A DNA stretch of 64,000 nt, taken from JAYQKL01 sp049889415 (lineage in GTDB: Bacteria > Pseudomonadota > Alphaproteobacteria > RS24). Of the stretch, positions 8,579 through 17,987 are shown piece after piece. Position 1 is the stretch's first letter, and every line of letters begins with the position of its first letter. A model generated the notes under the pieces. That model was not told where the DNA came from. It did not search any database and saw nothing but the letters and a program-made list of their open reading frames with translations. The position numbers and the translations under genes were made by a program. Location: the NCBI GenBank assembly GCA_049889415.1, contig JBMHDL010000006.1:124001-188000 (forward strand), written 5' to 3'.

Positions 8579-10147
8579 TTTCCGGCATAGATTAACCACA
8601 AAGGCGATGAGAGCAACAAAACTGAACATCCCTAAAAATGTCAGATCGCCATGTCGGGCATAAGGGGTTGCCTCCAATGCGGGCGGCAAAGCGACATCCA
8701 GAAGTCCCGCTTCGCCAAGCGGAATATGAGCGATAATCTCCCCTTTTGGGGAAATCAGCGCCGAGATGCCGGTATTGGCGGCCCGGGCCATCGGCAAGCC
8801 CTGCTCAATCGCCCGCATCCGGGCCATAGCCAAATGCTGCCACGGGCCAGCCGTATGCCCGAACCAGGCATCATTGGTGACATTAATCAGCCAGCCGGGC
8901 CGCGTGTCCGGAAGACTGCGGCGCGGAAAAATCACCTCATAACAAATCATCGGGGCAAAGGGGGGCAGAGCACCGGCGGATAACACGGCAGGGCCCGGGC
9001 CGGCCGCAAACCCGCCACGCAAACGCGTCAACTGCTGCAGGCCGAGCGCCTCCAAAAGCGGTTGAAACGGCAAATATTCCCCGAACGGGACCAGATGGTG
9101 CTTGTCATATTGCGCCATAACCTCGCCATCCCGGACAATAAAAAGACTGTTGTAGCTTTTATGCGGGCTGCCATTTTCGCGATATTCACGCCGCACCGAA
9201 CCGGACACCAAAAAACTTCCGGCCGGCAAAACCGAAGCTATATGGCGGCGCAGCTCCGCATCTTGACCCAACAAAACTGGGACCGCAGTTTCGGGCCAGA
9301 TGACCAAGTCGGGTTGTGTCGCATGGGGGCGGCGGCTTAATAGGATCGTCTTGTCAATATGGGCACGCCGTAAGGCGGGGTCCCATTTTTCCGCCTGCGC
9401 CAGATTCGGCTGAACAATCCTGATGACGGGACTTGACTGACCGGCAAGATCCGGCATGTTCCGCACACGCAAAACCCCGGCACCGGCACAACCGATCAGC
9501 GCAACCACCAAACCCGCTGCAATCACCGTGTTCTGGCGTGCAATCAGAGGCAACAGACCAAAAATCCAGACAACAATGCCCAGACCATAGACCCCCCAAA
9601 ATGCTGCCGATTGCGCCAAAGGCAACCAGCCGAGCGTCACCATGCCGGGCAGATTCCACGGAAAACCCGTCAGCACATGGCCACGTACATAATCGGCCAG
9701 CACCATGACCAGAACAAACAGGAAAAGTCGGGACACCGCCTCTGGCGTGAACCTGCGGCACACCTCACGCCAGACCAAACCAGCAAGGCCGTAAAATATC
9801 GCCAGACCCGCCGGCAGCAGAGTGACGGCGAAGGGCATCAGCCAGAGAAATGTCTCGTCTTCGACCAAAAACGCACTGCCCAGCCAATAGAGCCCGAACA
9901 GAAAATAGCCGAAGTAAAAGGCCCAGGCCCGCCAGAAGACGGTCCCTCGGCTGAGCGGCGCAACGGCATCCAGCGACAGGAAAAACAATGACAACACAAA
10001 CGGGGTGAGAAACCACATGCCCAGCGGCGGCAAAGCCAGAACAAACACCCCGCCGAGCAGGACATTCAAACCCAGGACATGTCGGTTGGACAGTCTGCCA
10101 TAGAGGTCTGAAAGCTGTGCGAAACATGTCCCTGCGTTTTGTGTCAT
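8567..10147 (-). CDS. lnt: Apolipoprotein N-acyltransferase
   Basis: Inner-membrane enzyme that adds the third acyl chain to the N-terminal Cys of lipoproteins. 526 residues. The first 220 contain several hydrophobic membrane segments; the C-terminal part is a nitrilase-type periplasmic domain. The catalytic triad is visible: Glu286 in WPETAVP, Lys349 in YDKHHLVPFGEY and Cys402 in MICYEVIFP. It lies 20 bases downstream of corC, a pairing conserved in proteobacteria. Two lipoproteins that would be substrates are encoded in this window, at 33 and 34.6 kb. Confidence 0.97.
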   Translation of the reverse strand: MTQNAGTCFAQLSDLYGRLSNRHVLGLNVLLGGVFVLALPPLGMWFLTPFVLSLFFLSLDAVAPLSRGTVFWRAWAFYFGYFLFGLYWLGSAFLVEDETFLWLMPFAVTLLPAGLAIFYGLAGLVWREVCRRFTPEAVSRLFLFVLVMVLADYVRGHVLTGFPWNLPGMVTLGWLPLAQSAAFWGVYGLGIVVWIFGLLPLIARQNTVIAAGLVVALIGCAGAGVLRVRNMPDLAGQSSPVIRIVQPNLAQAEKWDPALRRAHIDKTILLSRRPHATQPDLVIWPETAVPVLLGQDAELRRHIASVLPAGSFLVSGSVRREYRENGSPHKSYNSLFIVRDGEVMAQYDKHHLVPFGEYLPFQPLLEALGLQQLTRLRGGFAAGPGPAVLSAGALPPFAPMICYEVIFPRRSLPDTRPGWLINVTNDAWFGHTAGPWQHLAMARMRAIEQGLPMARAANTGISALISPKGEIIAHIPLGEAGLLDVALPPALEATPYARHGDLTFLGMFSFVALIAFVVNLCRKDVG

Positions 10148-10167
10148 GATTTTCGCCGGCGTCAGCC

Positions 10168-11025
10168 TCAGTCTTTTTTGGCCGCCTGTGTCCGCACCCT
10201 CAAAAGTTTGATACGCCGGGCGTCAGCATCCCGAACCTCAAACTCAAGACCGCTTTCATGCACAATGATTTCACCGCGCTGGGGCACCCGGCCCGCAAGG
10301 GCAAAAACCAGCCCCCCCAAAGTATCAACATCTTCTTCATCCTGGATCAGCTCAACCGACAGGAACTCCTCCAATATCTCGATCGGCAGGCGGGCATGGG
10401 CGTCAATAATCCCTTTTCGGCGCTCGACCAGTTGCGGCATATCATAGCCGTCATGCTCATCCTCAATTTCCCCGACGATTTCCTCAACCAGATCCTCAAT
10501 GGTCACCAGACCGTCCGTGCCGCCATACTCGTCAACCACAATCGCCATATGGGTGCGTGTGGTTTGCATGCGCAGGAGCAGATCAAGAGCCGGCATGGAC
10601 GGTGGCGCAAACAGCACATCGCGCCGTAATTGGGCGAGCGGCGGTACATCCGTGGCATCAGCCTTGAACGCAAAAGCGTCTTTGATATGAACCATTCCGA
10701 CCGGATCATCGAGTGTTTCATTGTAAATCGGCAGTCGGGAATGGGCGCAACTGAGGAACTTTTCCTTCAAGTCAGCGTAGGACATGCCCGCTTCAACCGC
10801 CACAATATCGGCACGCGGCACCATGACATCATCCACCCGCACATCCTTGAAGCCCAGCAGGTTCCGCATCATATGAAGTTCCTCGCCGCGCAAAGATGCA
10901 TCCGGCTGGCTTTCTTCATCCAAAACATCCTCAAGGCTTTCGCGCAAATTTGAGTCTTGAATGCGCAAAACCGCCTTCAGTTTATCCCATATGCCCTGCC
11001 GGGGAGAAATGTCAGTCTTGCTCAT
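10168..11025 (-). CDS. corC: CBS-domain transporter-associated protein (CorC/HlyC family)
   Basis: 285 residues from the ATG at 11023-11025 (MSKTDISP). A CBS pair spans about 65-185 (DVMVPRADIVAVEAG, then VVDEYGGTDGLVTIEDLVEE), followed by the CorC_HlyC C-terminal domain. Family members are linked to magnesium and cobalt efflux and to the ybeY-lnt cluster. The open frame continues 73 codons upstream inside ybeY and encodes nothing family-like, so the inner start is preferred. It overlaps ybeY by 14 bases, suggesting coupling. Confidence 0.93.
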   Translation of the reverse strand: MSKTDISPRQGIWDKLKAVLRIQDSNLRESLEDVLDEESQPDASLRGEELHMMRNLLGFKDVRVDDVMVPRADIVAVEAGMSYADLKEKFLSCAHSRLPIYNETLDDPVGMVHIKDAFAFKADATDVPPLAQLRRDVLFAPPSMPALDLLLRMQTTRTHMAIVVDEYGGTDGLVTIEDLVEEIVGEIEDEHDGYDMPQLVERRKGIIDAHARLPIEILEEFLSVELIQDEEDVDTLGGLVFALAGRVPQRGEIIVHESGLEFEVRDADARRIKLLRVRTQAAKKD

Positions 11026-11635
11026 GATGCGCCCTTCCCGCCGCGTCCCTGGATCCATAGGGGCCGGCAATATCCATATCCGCCAGAATATCCGTTTCCA
11101 AGGCCTCCATCCGCTGTGCCTCATCATCGCGGATATGATCATACCCACACAAATGCAAAAAACCGTGCACCAAAAGATGCAGAAAATGGTCAACCGGACG
11201 TTTTTCTTGTGCCTGCGCTTCGGCTTCAAGCGTTTCACGCGCAATCACAATATCCCCGAGCAGGACAGGTGCCTGGGCTGCCTCTCCGGAGACGGCAAAA
11301 ATGTCGTCCGGATCCACGCCCGGAAAGGACAGCACATTGGTCGGCTTGTCCTGATCACGCCATGTCCTGTTCAACTCATGAATGCGCGCATCATCAACCA
11401 GTGCAACTGACAGCTCACAGGCACGCCGTGTCAGACCGGCCGACATGGCGGCCAAATGCAAGGCCTGTTGCATTTGGGCCTTCATGGCCTTAAGACCCGC
11501 CGGGTGAAAATCGTGCCACAGGGGGGCAAAGTCTATGTCAACGGCCAGCGAGGCCGCATCTATATGCTCATGAAGCCCCGGACTGTCAGGCTCCTCAGCT
11601 GCAGGTTCGGTGTCGGGCAGATGGTCAACCATCAT
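11012..11635 (-). CDS. ybeY: Endoribonuclease YbeY (rRNA maturation)
   Basis: Zinc-dependent RNase needed for 16S rRNA 3'-end maturation and 70S quality control. About 207 residues. The metal-binding motif HGFLHLCGYDH is present near the C-terminus, followed by DEAQRMEALE. The start at 11633-11635 has an AGAGG ribosome-binding site six bases upstream; a longer frame starts at 11653 but lacks one. The gene overlaps the phoH stop. Order phoH-ybeY-corC-lnt is conserved in proteobacteria. Confidence 0.95.
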   Translation of the reverse strand: MMVDHLPDTEPAAEEPDSPGLHEHIDAASLAVDIDFAPLWHDFHPAGLKAMKAQMQQALHLAAMSAGLTRRACELSVALVDDARIHELNRTWRDQDKPTNVLSFPGVDPDDIFAVSGEAAQAPVLLGDIVIARETLEAEAQAQEKRPVDHFLHLLVHGFLHLCGYDHIRDDEAQRMEALETDILADMDIAGPYGSRDAAGRAHHEQD

Positions 11636-12704
11636 GGTCAGCCTCTGACGCATCCGCCTGCTCTTGGTTTGATTTCCGTGTCTGACGCATTTTTTCCTTC
11701 TTGTCGGTCAGTTTCATGTCGCGCTGTCGATAGGCTTTGACGATACGTGTGACCATATCGTGGCGCACGACATCGCTTTCCGTGAAATTAATGATCTCGA
11801 CCCCTTTGACACGCGGCAAAATCTCAAGCGCATCCCGCAGACCGGACTTGGCGCCGAATGGCAGGTCGATCTGGGTCGGGTCACCGGTGATGACCATACG
11901 GGAGTTTTCTCCCATACGGGTCAGGAACATTTTCATCTGCATCGGCGTCGCATTCTGGGCCTCGTCTAGAATAACGAAAGAATTTGCCAGCGTCCGCCCG
12001 CGCATAAACGCCAAGGGGGCGATTTCTATCTCCCCGGACTCCATGCTCCGCATCACCTGCGGCCCCGGCAGCATGTCATAAAGCGCATCATAGAGCGGGC
12101 GCAGATACGGATCGACCTTGTCGCGCATATCTCCGGGCAAAAAGCCAAGGCTTTCGCCGGCCTCAACGGCGGGGCGGGACAGGATGATGCGATCAATTCT
12201 GCCCTCGACCAGCATGGATGCCGCAACGGCAACCGCCAAATAGGTCTTGCCGGTGCCGGCCGGACCGGTGCCAATGACCAGCTCTTTTGAGTACAGGGCG
12301 TCAATATAGGCGGCTTGGTTCGGGGATCTTGGCGCGACCGCCCTTTTCTGGGTACGGACTTCGCCCTTACTGTTCGCGTGTCCAGTTCCGTTTTTGACCG
12401 GGGCCAATGTCATCCTCAATGCTCCATCCACATCTCCGCGGGTTATTTCCCGCCCGCTTTTCAAACGCGCATACAAATCCTTCAGCGCCACCTGCGCCCG
12501 TTCACAGGCCAACCTCTCACCCTGCAGGACCACAAGGTTTCCGCGATTGACCGCCTGGATATCCAACGTTTCCTCAATCCGAGCCAAATGACAATCATGC
12601 GCACCATAAAGAGCGGCGAGCAGGCGGTTGTCATCAAAATCCAGGACAAGTTTGTGGTCGTTCGCTGCGACCATGGCTTCGGGACTTGGTGTGGTATCAC
12701 TCAA
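11625..12704 (-). CDS. phoH: PhoH-like ATPase (YbeZ)
   Basis: 359 residues; P-loop NTPase of the PhoH/YbeZ family, thought to act with YbeY in RNA metabolism. Walker A GTGPAGTGKT at 145-154 and Walker B VILDEAQN ending near 251 are intact; ITGDPTQIDLP is the family sensor motif. A KH-like region precedes the ATPase. The start is a TTG at 12702-12704 with a GAGG eight bases upstream; an ATG ten codons further in is the alternative. The charged C-terminus (about 330-359) is Lys/Arg-rich. Confidence 0.95.
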   Translation of the reverse strand: MSDTTPSPEAMVAANDHKLVLDFDDNRLLAALYGAHDCHLARIEETLDIQAVNRGNLVVLQGERLACERAQVALKDLYARLKSGREITRGDVDGALRMTLAPVKNGTGHANSKGEVRTQKRAVAPRSPNQAAYIDALYSKELVIGTGPAGTGKTYLAVAVAASMLVEGRIDRIILSRPAVEAGESLGFLPGDMRDKVDPYLRPLYDALYDMLPGPQVMRSMESGEIEIAPLAFMRGRTLANSFVILDEAQNATPMQMKMFLTRMGENSRMVITGDPTQIDLPFGAKSGLRDALEILPRVKGVEIINFTESDVVRHDMVTRIVKAYRQRDMKLTDKKEKMRQTRKSNQEQADASEADHDG

Positions 12705-12798
12705 CCAGATACCTCATGAGCCAATCTTGAAACGTTGTTTCTCATCTCTATCAAATATGGGGTTTCCAACCTTCATTAGCAAGCCCGAAAACGCCGCA

Positions 12799-14148
12799 TC
12801 ATGAAATTTTCCCGGACAGGCTGTTGGCGTGGGCGGCTTCAATCTCGACCGGCAGAAGCTTGCCGATGACGGTCTCATCCGCCGCCACATGGACGGTCTG
12901 CAGATAAGGCGATCGGCCCGTCATTTGGCCCTCATATTTGCCGCATTTTTCGAACAATACCGGCAGGGTTTTGCCAATCTGGGCCTGGTTAAAAGCCAGC
13001 TGCTGCTCATTTAACAGGGCTTGAAGGGCCTCCAGCCTTTGCGCCTTCACGTCCTCAGCAACCTGATCCTCCTCCTCAGCGGCCGGCGTGCCCGGGCGCG
13101 GGGAGTATTTGAATGAATAGGCCTGGGCATAATCAACTTCGCGCACCAGTTCCATCGTTGCCTCAAAATCTGCATCGGTTTCCCCCGGGAAACCGACAAT
13201 AAAATCGGATGACAGAGCAATGTCAGGGCGGGCCTGGCGGATTTTTTCAACCAGGCGGAGATAGCTCTCGGCCGTGTGCTGGCGGTTCATCGCCGCCAGA
13301 ATTTTGTCAGACCCCGCCTGCACCGGCAGATGCAGATAAGGCATCAGTTCCGCTAAATCACCATGGGCTTGGATCAGATTATCATCCATGTCGCGGGGGT
13401 GGGACGTGGTGAAGCGCAGGCGCTCAATGCCCTGACAAGCCGCAAGCCGCCTCAACAAACCACCCAGACTTATGTCTGCATGTTGATCATACCAAGCATT
13501 AACGTTCTGGCCGAGCAGGGTGATTTCACTGACGCCCTCGGCGGCCAGCGCCTGCACTTCAGCCTCAATATCCTCCGCCGCCCGCGACACTTCCGCACCG
13601 CGCGTATAGGGCACAACACAGAATGTACAGAACTTGTCACAGCCCTCCTGAACCGTCACAAATGCCGACGGGCTTCGGGTCAGGGGCTTGCGCTTGGCGA
13701 CCACAAGCGCCTCGAATTTTTCTTCTGCCGGGAATTCAGTCCGCACAATTCCTTTGCCGGTCCCGCGGCTGCGCTGGCCGTCAAGCTCCGCCAACATGGC
13801 GGGCAATTCCTGAAAAGTCTGCGGTCCAAATACCAAATCCACGGACGGGGCACGCCTGATGATTTCCTGCCCCTCGGCCTGCGCAACACAGCCGGCCACC
13901 CCAATCACCATATCCGCATTTTTCTGCTTAAGCTTTTTCAGGCGACCCAATTCGGAATAAACCTTTTCGGCCGCCTTTTCACGAATATGGCAGGTGTTGA
14001 GAATGATCATATCGGCACTGTCAGGCGCCTCAACCGGACGATAGCCTGCCTCGACCAGCGCCTCACCCATGCGTTCGCTGTCATACACATTCATCTGACA
14101 CCCGTAGGTTTTGATGAAAACGGATTTTGTGTTCGGTGTATCGGTCAT
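12799..14148 (-). CDS. miaB: tRNA-2-methylthio-N6-dimethylallyladenosine synthase MiaB
   Basis: Radical-SAM methylthiotransferase that adds the 2-methylthio group to i6A37 of tRNA. 449 residues. The UPF0004 domain uses Cys17, Cys53 and Cys87 for one 4Fe-4S cluster; the radical-SAM cluster is Cys170-x3-Cys174-x2-Cys177 (GCDKFCTFC). A C-terminal TRAM domain covers about 378-440. It sits upstream of phoH-ybeY-corC-lnt in the common order. The gene at 36.2 kb (hemW) is a different radical-SAM family. Confidence 0.98.
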   Translation of the reverse strand: MTDTPNTKSVFIKTYGCQMNVYDSERMGEALVEAGYRPVEAPDSADMIILNTCHIREKAAEKVYSELGRLKKLKQKNADMVIGVAGCVAQAEGQEIIRRAPSVDLVFGPQTFQELPAMLAELDGQRSRGTGKGIVRTEFPAEEKFEALVVAKRKPLTRSPSAFVTVQEGCDKFCTFCVVPYTRGAEVSRAAEDIEAEVQALAAEGVSEITLLGQNVNAWYDQHADISLGGLLRRLAACQGIERLRFTTSHPRDMDDNLIQAHGDLAELMPYLHLPVQAGSDKILAAMNRQHTAESYLRLVEKIRQARPDIALSSDFIVGFPGETDADFEATMELVREVDYAQAYSFKYSPRPGTPAAEEEDQVAEDVKAQRLEALQALLNEQQLAFNQAQIGKTLPVLFEKCGKYEGQMTGRSPYLQTVHVAADETVIGKLLPVEIEAAHANSLSGKIS

Positions 14149-14206
14149 GCTGGCGGTTTATAGATTTTTAGGGCCCGGAGCAAGCTTTTGTGCAGTCGCC
14201 GCAGCA

Positions 14207-15121
14207 TTATGCGGTCGGTTCAGCCTTTTTTTCCTTATGCTTTTGCGGTTGCCTGTTGAGCGGCGCAGGTATGGTTTGACCGCCGGATGGTCCGGCCGGC
14301 GCGGAGCGCGGTTTGTCATTCTGCCAGTCAAAAGCGCCCGTGCTGTGGCCGACGGTGAAGGCGGCAAGGCCATCCTGCACCAGACGGTGCGCCTGTGCCG
14401 CAAGATTTTTCCGTCCACCGGCACTTTCAAGGTCTGTCGGAGGATAAAAAACAAGATCAACAGTCAACGGGTCACCGCACAGAACCTGCAACATGTGCGG
14501 CACGAGATTCAAATGCCCGATCCAGGCAAATTCAACCCTCATCCGCCGTCCCATGGGGACACCGCTCAATTCCGAAAAAGCCAGTGTCATGGGCTGCACC
14601 TTGACGGACTTTCCCCGGATTTTGGTTTCGGCGGCGGACAGCAAAGCTGATTTGAACGGCTGGACAATGGTTCCATCACTGGTGGACCCCTCAGGGAACA
14701 AAACCACCCGCTCCCCCTCCGCCAGCCGTTGCTGCATGGCGTTGCGTTGTTTCATAGCATCGCTGCGCCGTTCACGCTCGATGAAAATGGTTCTTGCGAC
14801 CTTTGCCAAAACGCCAAATAACGGCCATTGGGCAATATCAGCCTTGGCGACAAAATTTACCGGCATTACGGAACCGATCAGCACAATATCGAGCCAACTG
14901 ACATGGTTGGATATGATCAGGGACCCGCGGGCAGGCACGGGACCATGAATCCGGACCCTGATGCCGGCGGTACGCATGACAAGCCGATACAGGATGATTG
15001 GGAGATATCGCCGTGTCGGGAGGCGCAGAACATGTGACACAAGCTGACAGGGAAAGATGATCGCCAGAAAAAACAGCACCAGAGGCAGGCGATACGCAAG
15101 TCTGAACGGCTGAGGCAGCAT
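14207..15121 (-). CDS. 1-acyl-sn-glycerol-3-phosphate acyltransferase (PlsC-like)
   Basis: 304 residues. An N-terminal hydrophobic segment (about 12-30) is followed by the acyltransferase domain with the HX4D motif in NHVSWLD (72-78) and the substrate motif FPEGST (142-147). The family makes phosphatidic acid or transfers acyl groups to related lipids; the exact acceptor cannot be read from sequence. The last 60 residues are Pro/Lys-rich and look disordered. It lies three bases downstream of fur and 58 bases upstream of miaB, on the same strand. Confidence 0.92.
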   Translation of the reverse strand: MLPQPFRLAYRLPLVLFFLAIIFPCQLVSHVLRLPTRRYLPIILYRLVMRTAGIRVRIHGPVPARGSLIISNHVSWLDIVLIGSVMPVNFVAKADIAQWPLFGVLAKVARTIFIERERRSDAMKQRNAMQQRLAEGERVVLFPEGSTSDGTIVQPFKSALLSAAETKIRGKSVKVQPMTLAFSELSGVPMGRRMRVEFAWIGHLNLVPHMLQVLCGDPLTVDLVFYPPTDLESAGGRKNLAAQAHRLVQDGLAAFTVGHSTGAFDWQNDKPRSAPAGPSGGQTIPAPLNRQPQKHKEKKAEPTA

Positions 15122-15124
15122 GGG

Positions 15125-15568
15125 TCAGCCGTCCTGACTGTCACCAAGGGGGACGCAGTATAATTCAAGCCGATGATCGACGAGCTTATAGCCAAGCTTG
15201 CGAGCCACCTCTTTTTGCAGCACTTCAATCTCCTCATTGGTGAACTCAATCACCTTGCCGGACTGCAGATCAATCAAATGGTCATGATGGTCATCCGAGA
15301 CGGTTTCGTAACGTGACCGCCCATCCCCGAAATCATGACGTGTCAAAATCCCCGCCTCTTCAAACAGTCTGACCGTCCGGTAAACAGTGGCAATTGAAAT
15401 GCCGGAGTCAATGCGCACGGCCCGGCGGTGCAGGGCTTCGACATCAGGATGATCATCGGCATCCGTAATTACTCGGGCAATGATACGACGCTGTTCGGTC
15501 ATGCGCATCCCGGCCTCGGCACACAGTTTTTCCAGGTCAGATTCCGTGTTTGACTGTAAATCGCTCAT
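15125..15568 (-). CDS. fur: Fur-family metalloregulator
   Basis: 147 residues. A winged-helix DNA-binding region covers about 10-85 (GMRMTEQRRIIARVI, then SIATVYRTVRLFEEAGIL). The metal-binding dimerisation half contains DDHHDHLID (92-100). The C-terminal CxxC pairs of the structural zinc site in E. coli Fur are absent: only Cys16 and a single Cys near residue 137 (RLELYCVPLG) remain. In Alphaproteobacteria such Fur homologues can act as iron or manganese (Mur) sensors, so the metal is uncertain. Confidence 0.92.
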   Translation of the reverse strand: MSDLQSNTESDLEKLCAEAGMRMTEQRRIIARVITDADDHPDVEALHRRAVRIDSGISIATVYRTVRLFEEAGILTRHDFGDGRSRYETVSDDHHDHLIDLQSGKVIEFTNEEIEVLQKEVARKLGYKLVDHRLELYCVPLGDSQDG

Positions 15569-15598
15569 TTCGGCAGTTTACCCCACAATGTCGGCAAA

Positions 15599-16078
15599 TC
15601 AAAGACTGTATTCCATAACAACAGCATCTTTGCCGGCATAATACCCCTTTCGGCATCCGCAGCGGACAAACCCGACCCGCTGATAAAGCCGCAACGCCCC
15701 GAGATTGGTTTCCTCAACTTCCAAAAAAACCCGGCTGAGGTGTTCGGCTTTAGCCGATACGACCATCGCGTTCAACAGCGCACGCCCCACACCCGTGCGA
15801 CGCAGGGCCGGAGCAACAGCAAAGGTCAGGATTTCGGCCTCCTGGTTGAGCCATTGGCAGGTCAAAAACCCGACGGGTCGAGTCTCGTCACCGGAAACAA
15901 AGGCCGCCCAACTGCGCACGGCCTTGCCGTCCAGGGTGCGCCGCAAACTCTCGGGCGACCATGGGCGGTCAAATCCAGCCTGATGGAGGGCCGCCAGATC
16001 TGCTATCAATTTGGGTGCCCAAGGCGGGTTGATGGGCCGCACCTCAAAGGCGGGCGACTGTTCTGGGCCCTTTGTCAT
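15599..16078 (-). CDS. rimI: Ribosomal protein S18 alanine N-acetyltransferase-like (RimI)
   Basis: GNAT-family acetyltransferase of 159 residues. The acetyl-CoA motif A is RRTGVGRALL (about 93-102), and the C-terminal LRLYQRVGFV is typical of RimI. The start overlaps the tsaB stop (ATGA), matching the conserved tsaB-rimI pair. Likely acetylates the N-terminal Ala of S18; other N-termini cannot be excluded. Confidence 0.92.
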   Translation of the reverse strand: MTKGPEQSPAFEVRPINPPWAPKLIADLAALHQAGFDRPWSPESLRRTLDGKAVRSWAAFVSGDETRPVGFLTCQWLNQEAEILTFAVAPALRRTGVGRALLNAMVVSAKAEHLSRVFLEVEETNLGALRLYQRVGFVRCGCRKGYYAGKDAVVMEYSL

Positions 16079-16833
16079 TGCCGTTTAATGCGTTGGTCCT
16101 GTTTCGGCAAGGCCGCGTCCGGCGGGCGTAGATAAAGCGGGATCGGGTTGTCCGTTGCCGGCAGGCGGCCCTGCTGAATTAAGGGCAGCATATTGACGGC
16201 ATCAGGATAAAGAACATCACTTTTGGGGTAGCCCGCCATGTCGGCGCCGGCATCAGGCTGGTCCGCAAGCAAGGTGGCGCCAGTGCCAATCAAAACATGC
16301 CTTTGCGCCGCCAGCATTGCAGCCGCTTGCGCGGCCGGCAAGACCTCCGGTGGCGTCAGCGCCGCCCCCCCGGCGGTGAAACGCTGCATATACACCTGAC
16401 CCCGACGGGCATCCACAACACATGCAAGCGGCAAATCCGACTTGACCCGTGAGACCGCCAAATGTGTCTGTGCCATCAGCTCTAGGCCCGTAATGGTATA
16501 AACCGGCATTTTACGCGCCACCAAAAAACCCCGCATTGCCGCCAATCCGACCCGAACCCCGGCAAATGTGCCCGGGCCTGTTGTCACACCGACACCATCA
16601 AGCTCTGACACGCTCAAACCGGCCCGAGCCAAAGCGGCGTCCAACATGACCGGCAAATGTTCTGCATGCCCGGTACCAATTTCCTCATAAAAATGAACCG
16701 GCGCATCCTGTGCACCTGAAACATCGGTAATATCGGCAACATCGGCAACAGCGCCAATAGTAGCAACAGCAACCGAACAGGCCTGTTGCGTCGTGTCACA
16801 AACCAGACACTTCATGGGGGTCTTTGTCGCCAT
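16075..16833 (-). CDS. tsaB: tRNA threonylcarbamoyladenosine biosynthesis protein TsaB
   Basis: Partner of TsaD in making t6A37 of tRNAs; an ASKHA-fold protein without its own catalytic activity. 252 residues. The N-terminus LVCDTTQQACSVAV, GTGHAEHLPVML and the signature TTGPGTFAGVRVGLAAMRGF are family hallmarks. A small duplicated stretch (VADVADITDV) near residue 30 is encoded by a 9-base repeat and extends a loop. It overlaps rimI by four bases. Confidence 0.95.
   Translation of the reverse strand: MATKTPMKCLVCDTTQQACSVAVATIGAVADVADITDVSGAQDAPVHFYEEIGTGHAEHLPVMLDAALARAGLSVSELDGVGVTTGPGTFAGVRVGLAAMRGFLVARKMPVYTITGLELMAQTHLAVSRVKSDLPLACVVDARRGQVYMQRFTAGGAALTPPEVLPAAQAAAMLAAQRHVLIGTGATLLADQPDAGADMAGYPKSDVLYPDAVNMLPLIQQGRLPATDNPIPLYLRPPDAALPKQDQRIKRQ
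16721..16747. repeat. 9-base tandem repeat inside tsaB
   Basis: ACATCGGTA / ATATCGGCA / ACATCGGCA are three consecutive 9-base units, read on the minus strand as Val-Ala-Asp-like triplets near the TsaB N-terminus. The frame is kept. It looks like a recent expansion in a surface loop. Confidence 0.7.
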
Positions 16834-16867
16834 GCTTACCGGCCGGCCAGGAGAGGGGCAGCACGTG

Positions 16868-17434
16868 TCACTCTACGGCCCTGACCTCGGTCACGACCGG
16901 CACAAAATGCTTGAGCAGGTTTTCAACGCCCTGCTTCAACGTCGCCGTTGAACTCGGACAACCGGCACAGGCACCGCGCAATTCCAGAAATACGACACCA
17001 TCTTGATATTTGTTGAAGACAATGTCCCCGCCATCCTGCGCGACAGCAGGGCGGACACGCGTGTCGAGCAATTCCTTGATGGTGTCAACAATCTCACCAT
17101 CCTCGCCCTGACTCTCCTGACCGTCGCCGGCGTCAGGCAGGGCGGCATCGGCATTGATGACCGGCAGACCAGATACAAAAAAGTCCATTATGGCCGTCAG
17201 CACATGCGGCTTGACATGCTGCCACTCAGCATCGCCCTTGGTGACGGTGATGAAGTCGCGCCCCAAAAATACACTCTCCACATGCTGCACCTTGAACAGC
17301 GCCTGCGCCAAAGGCGCATTTGCAGCCGCTTCAACTGACGGAAAATCAGCCGGGTGCGCATCACCCATGACATCCTTGCCGGGCATGAATTTCAACGTCG
17401 CAGGGTTGGGTGTTTCTTCTGTCTGGATAAACAT
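16868..17434 (-). CDS. nfuA: NifU/Nfu-type iron-sulfur cluster carrier
   Basis: 188 residues from the ATG at 17432-17434, which has GGAG eight bases upstream; the longer frame to 17497 is not conserved. Nfu_N domain at 1-90 (MFIQTEETPNPATLKF). The C-terminal NifU domain at about 113-180 has the cluster-binding Cys156-x2-Cys159 in CAGCPSS. It carries Fe-S clusters to target enzymes; clients in this window include MiaB, HemW and Nth. It lies between the Usp gene and tsaB. Confidence 0.96.
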   Translation of the reverse strand: MFIQTEETPNPATLKFMPGKDVMGDAHPADFPSVEAAANAPLAQALFKVQHVESVFLGRDFITVTKGDAEWQHVKPHVLTAIMDFFVSGLPVINADAALPDAGDGQESQGEDGEIVDTIKELLDTRVRPAVAQDGGDIVFNKYQDGVVFLELRGACAGCPSSTATLKQGVENLLKHFVPVVTEVRAVE

Positions 17435-17498
17435 TTTTATCTCCGCTTCAGTCAATGGGGCCTTATAATGAGGCCCGATACGCCTCTGATATAGCACA

Positions 17499-17975
17499 TC
17501 ATGTTATGGCGTCTATCTGTTCGTCGCTCAATTCACCCGGGACAATGGTCACCGGAATGTGAAAACCGCCGCGGCCTGAGGCCAGAGCGGACACCATCGG
17601 GCCAGGCCCGTCCGGGTCCGTGCCGGAGGCCAACACCAGTGTTGAGATCGTTTTGTCGCCGTCAATCAAACCGATAATGGCGTCGATTTTATCACCTTCG
17701 AGAATGTGTGTTTCCGGCGTACGGCCGGCAATCTGGCGAACCTCTTCGGAAAGCCGGTCCAATATCTGCTGGGCCTCTTCGCGTGCCTCCTGTTTCATCA
17801 GGCTTTCAACCCCCAACCAATGCTCAAAGCCTCCCGGCTCAAGCACGGCGGCAAGCACAAGTTCGCCCGCATTTCCATGTGCGCGGCGTTCCGCCCAACG
17901 CAAGGCCGCGCGGGATTCGGGCGTGCCGTCGACAATCACAAGAAATTTTCGTGGCAGATGTGCATCCGTTAACAT
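17499..17975 (-). CDS. Universal stress protein (UspA-like)
   Basis: 158 residues, a single Usp domain. It begins KFLVIVDGTPESRAALRWA, the usual Usp first strand and loop, and ends VPVTIVPG-like (IPVTIVPGEL). The canonical ATP-binding GxxGxxGxS pattern is altered (ASGTDPDGPGPMVSAL). Position between trpS and nfuA is shared by many alphaproteobacteria. The function is not defined beyond stress association. Confidence 0.88.
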   Translation of the reverse strand: MLTDAHLPRKFLVIVDGTPESRAALRWAERRAHGNAGELVLAAVLEPGGFEHWLGVESLMKQEAREEAQQILDRLSEEVRQIAGRTPETHILEGDKIDAIIGLIDGDKTISTLVLASGTDPDGPGPMVSALASGRGGFHIPVTIVPGELSDEQIDAIT

Positions 17976-17987
17976 TCTGTCATGTTG

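Noticed and set aside
13363..14163. 266-codon open frame on the plus strand
   Set aside because: Antisense to miaB, whose cysteine motifs are all intact; no domain-like sequence in the shadow frame.
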